A stretch of 13,553 bases of DNA, taken from NCBI GenBank assembly GCA_903940375.1, contig CAJAKT010000569.1, positions 1-13,553 on the forward strand. The letters run 5' to 3'. The notes below the pieces were generated by a model, which was given only the letters and a program-made list of their open reading frames with translations, was not told where the DNA came from and made no database searches. The DNA comes from an uncultured bacterium (GTDB taxonomy: Bacteria; Actinomycetota; Actinomycetes; S36-B12). Made by a program: the position numbers and the translations under genes. Positions 12,831 through 13,553 of the stretch are shown here, in pieces (position 1 is the stretch's first letter; each line of letters begins with the position of its first letter).

Positions 12831-13195
12831 GTGCGGAGAAGCAGGAGACGGGCGCTGCTGTCGTGTGGGCGTTAGGGCTGGTGTCGCTGTTGCTGCTCGT
12901 CGGCCTTGCGTCGGTGGCAGCGACGGCGCAGGTCATCGCGCGCCAGCGCGCGGCCACGGTCGCTGACGTCGCTGCACTGGCCGGCGCCCAGGCTACGGGT
13001 GACGCGTGCGCGACTGTCGAAAGGTCGGTACTGGCGAACGGGATGGAACTCGCGGACTGCGCGGTCGACGGCCAAGACGTCGTCGTCGGCGTGGCGTCAG
13101 CGCCGCCCGCTGTCGTGGTGCGATTGCTCGGGTTCCTGGGGAGAGTGCCGCTGCCAGTCAGGGCGTCGGCTCGGGCTGGGCCGCCATCTCCGTGA
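12827..13195 (+). CDS. Helicase/secretion-neighbourhood TadE-like protein
   Basis: 122 residues from GTG 12827 (VSAEKQETGAAVVWALGLVS). I prefer this over the in-frame GTG at 12821 because it gives a GTGA overlap with the tadE stop and leaves GGGAG about 6 nt upstream. After ETG comes one long helix (WALGLVSLLLLVGLASVAAT), then ARQRAATVADVAALAGAQ, a pattern shared with TadE/TadG N-termini. A small domain follows with two cysteines (GDACATVE, ADCAVDG) that could form a disulfide outside the membrane. There is no Glu at +5 of a prepilin-type site. It corresponds in place to Rv3654c of M. tuberculosis. Its 3' end overlaps the convergent helicase gene by 38 bp. Confidence 0.83.
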   Translation: MSAEKQETGAAVVWALGLVSLLLLVGLASVAATAQVIARQRAATVADVAALAGAQATGDACATVERSVLANGMELADCAVDGQDVVVGVASAPPAVVVRLLGFLGRVPLPVRASARAGPPSP

Positions 13196-13553
13196 GAGCG
13201 GTGTCGAGAAGCACGACGGCCAGCCGCTTATCAAGAGGGTTGTTGCCGTTGCCGCACTTCGGCGACTGGACACACGACGGACATCCGGTCTCGCACGCGC
13301 ACTCGGCGATTGCGGTGCGGGTCGCGGAGAGCCACTCCTCGGCTACGCGGAAACCATGATCCGCGAAGCCGGCACCACCCGGGTATCCGTCATAGACGAA
13401 GACGGTCGGCTGTCCGGTGTCGGAGTGCATCGCCGTTGAGACACCGCCGAGATCCCAACGGTCACAGGTGGCGAACAGAGGCAGGAGCCCGATCGACGCG
13501 TGCTCCGCGGCATGCGCGGCACCGGGGATATCGGGCAGCGGTATCCCCGCCCC
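13158..13553 (-). CDS. MrfA/YprA-like DEAD/H-box helicase, C-terminal part (DUF1998 zinc domain)
   Basis: 131 C-terminal residues, open to the right edge, so the helicase core is outside the window. The visible part has EHASIGLLPLFATCDRWDLG, then VFVYDGYPGGAGFADHGF, then the cysteine cluster CACETGCPSCVQSPKCGNGN, ending PLDKRLAVVLLDTALTEM. This is the DUF1998/MZB domain, in which four cysteines hold zinc. In Bacillus MrfA the family unwinds DNA in 3'-5' direction during repair of mitomycin damage. The gene faces the Tad operon tail to tail. Helicases of this type border the actinobacterial Ssd-Tad cluster widely enough to give it its helicase/secretion-neighbourhood name. A direct role in pilus work is not shown. 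The protein ends in a short proline-rich tail (AAQPEPTP). Confidence 0.93.
   Translation of the reverse strand, partial: GAGIPLPDIPGAAHAAEHASIGLLPLFATCDRWDLGGVSTAMHSDTGQPTVFVYDGYPGGAGFADHGFRVAEEWLSATRTAIAECACETGCPSCVQSPKCGNGNNPLDKRLAVVLLDTALTEMAAQPEPTP

Overview
The window is strongly GC-rich, rich in GTG starts and in start/stop overlaps (ATGA, GTGA). It carries gene sets typical of actinomycetes: a helicase/secretion-neighbourhood Tad cluster with Ssd and a DUF4244 pilin, DUF485 plus ActP-type symporters, and an actinobacterial AbiEi/DUF559-type protein. The host is very probably a high-GC actinomycete. Genus and order cannot be fixed from the sequence alone.

Region 1 (1-5607, minus strand) is a carboxylate uptake and sensing locus. 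It is read from right to left: LytS-type histidine kinase, LytTR response regulator, DUF485-like small membrane protein, SLC5-type symporter, a 126-160 bp gap, a second DUF485 protein, and a second ActP-type symporter cut by the left edge. Four of the five junctions are tight: three ATGA overlaps and one 7 bp gap. The likely logic is that the kinase senses an extracellular or intracellular carboxylate and the LytTR protein controls transporter expression. BtsSR and YpdAB of E. coli work this way with other transporters.

Region 2 (5608-8470) starts with a 48 bp divergent promoter region holding a perfect TAGCGT-based dyad. It then has a Fic-like protein with a destroyed catalytic motif, a 1.08 kb cassette, and a minus-strand HAD-IB phosphatase with a C-terminal membrane anchor. 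The cassette holds one gene, an AbiEi-like N-terminal domain fused to a DUF559-like PD-(D/E)XK nuclease. It is bracketed by two copies of the same 54 bp palindromic module (6441-6494 and 7465-7518), and the stop codons of both flanking genes fall at the same place in the outer ends. This is the most unusual structure in the window and could be a one-gene mobile or excisable unit.

Region 3 (8471-13195, plus strand) is a compact Tad pilus/secretion operon: ssd (CpaE-like), tadA, tadB, tadC, a 133 bp gap, the DUF4244 pilin, tadE and a TadE-like gene. A 16 bp stem with a UUCG loop sits just after the pilin stop, inside the tadE leader-peptide codons. It could set pilin to minor-pilin ratios. At the right edge the C-terminal part of an MrfA/YprA-like DEAD/H helicase (DUF1998 zinc domain) runs in on the minus strand and overlaps the last Tad gene tail to tail by 38 bp. 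This order (HAD, Ssd, TadABC, DUF4244, TadE, TadE-like, helicase) matches the conserved actinobacterial neighbourhood known from Mycobacterium and Streptomyces.
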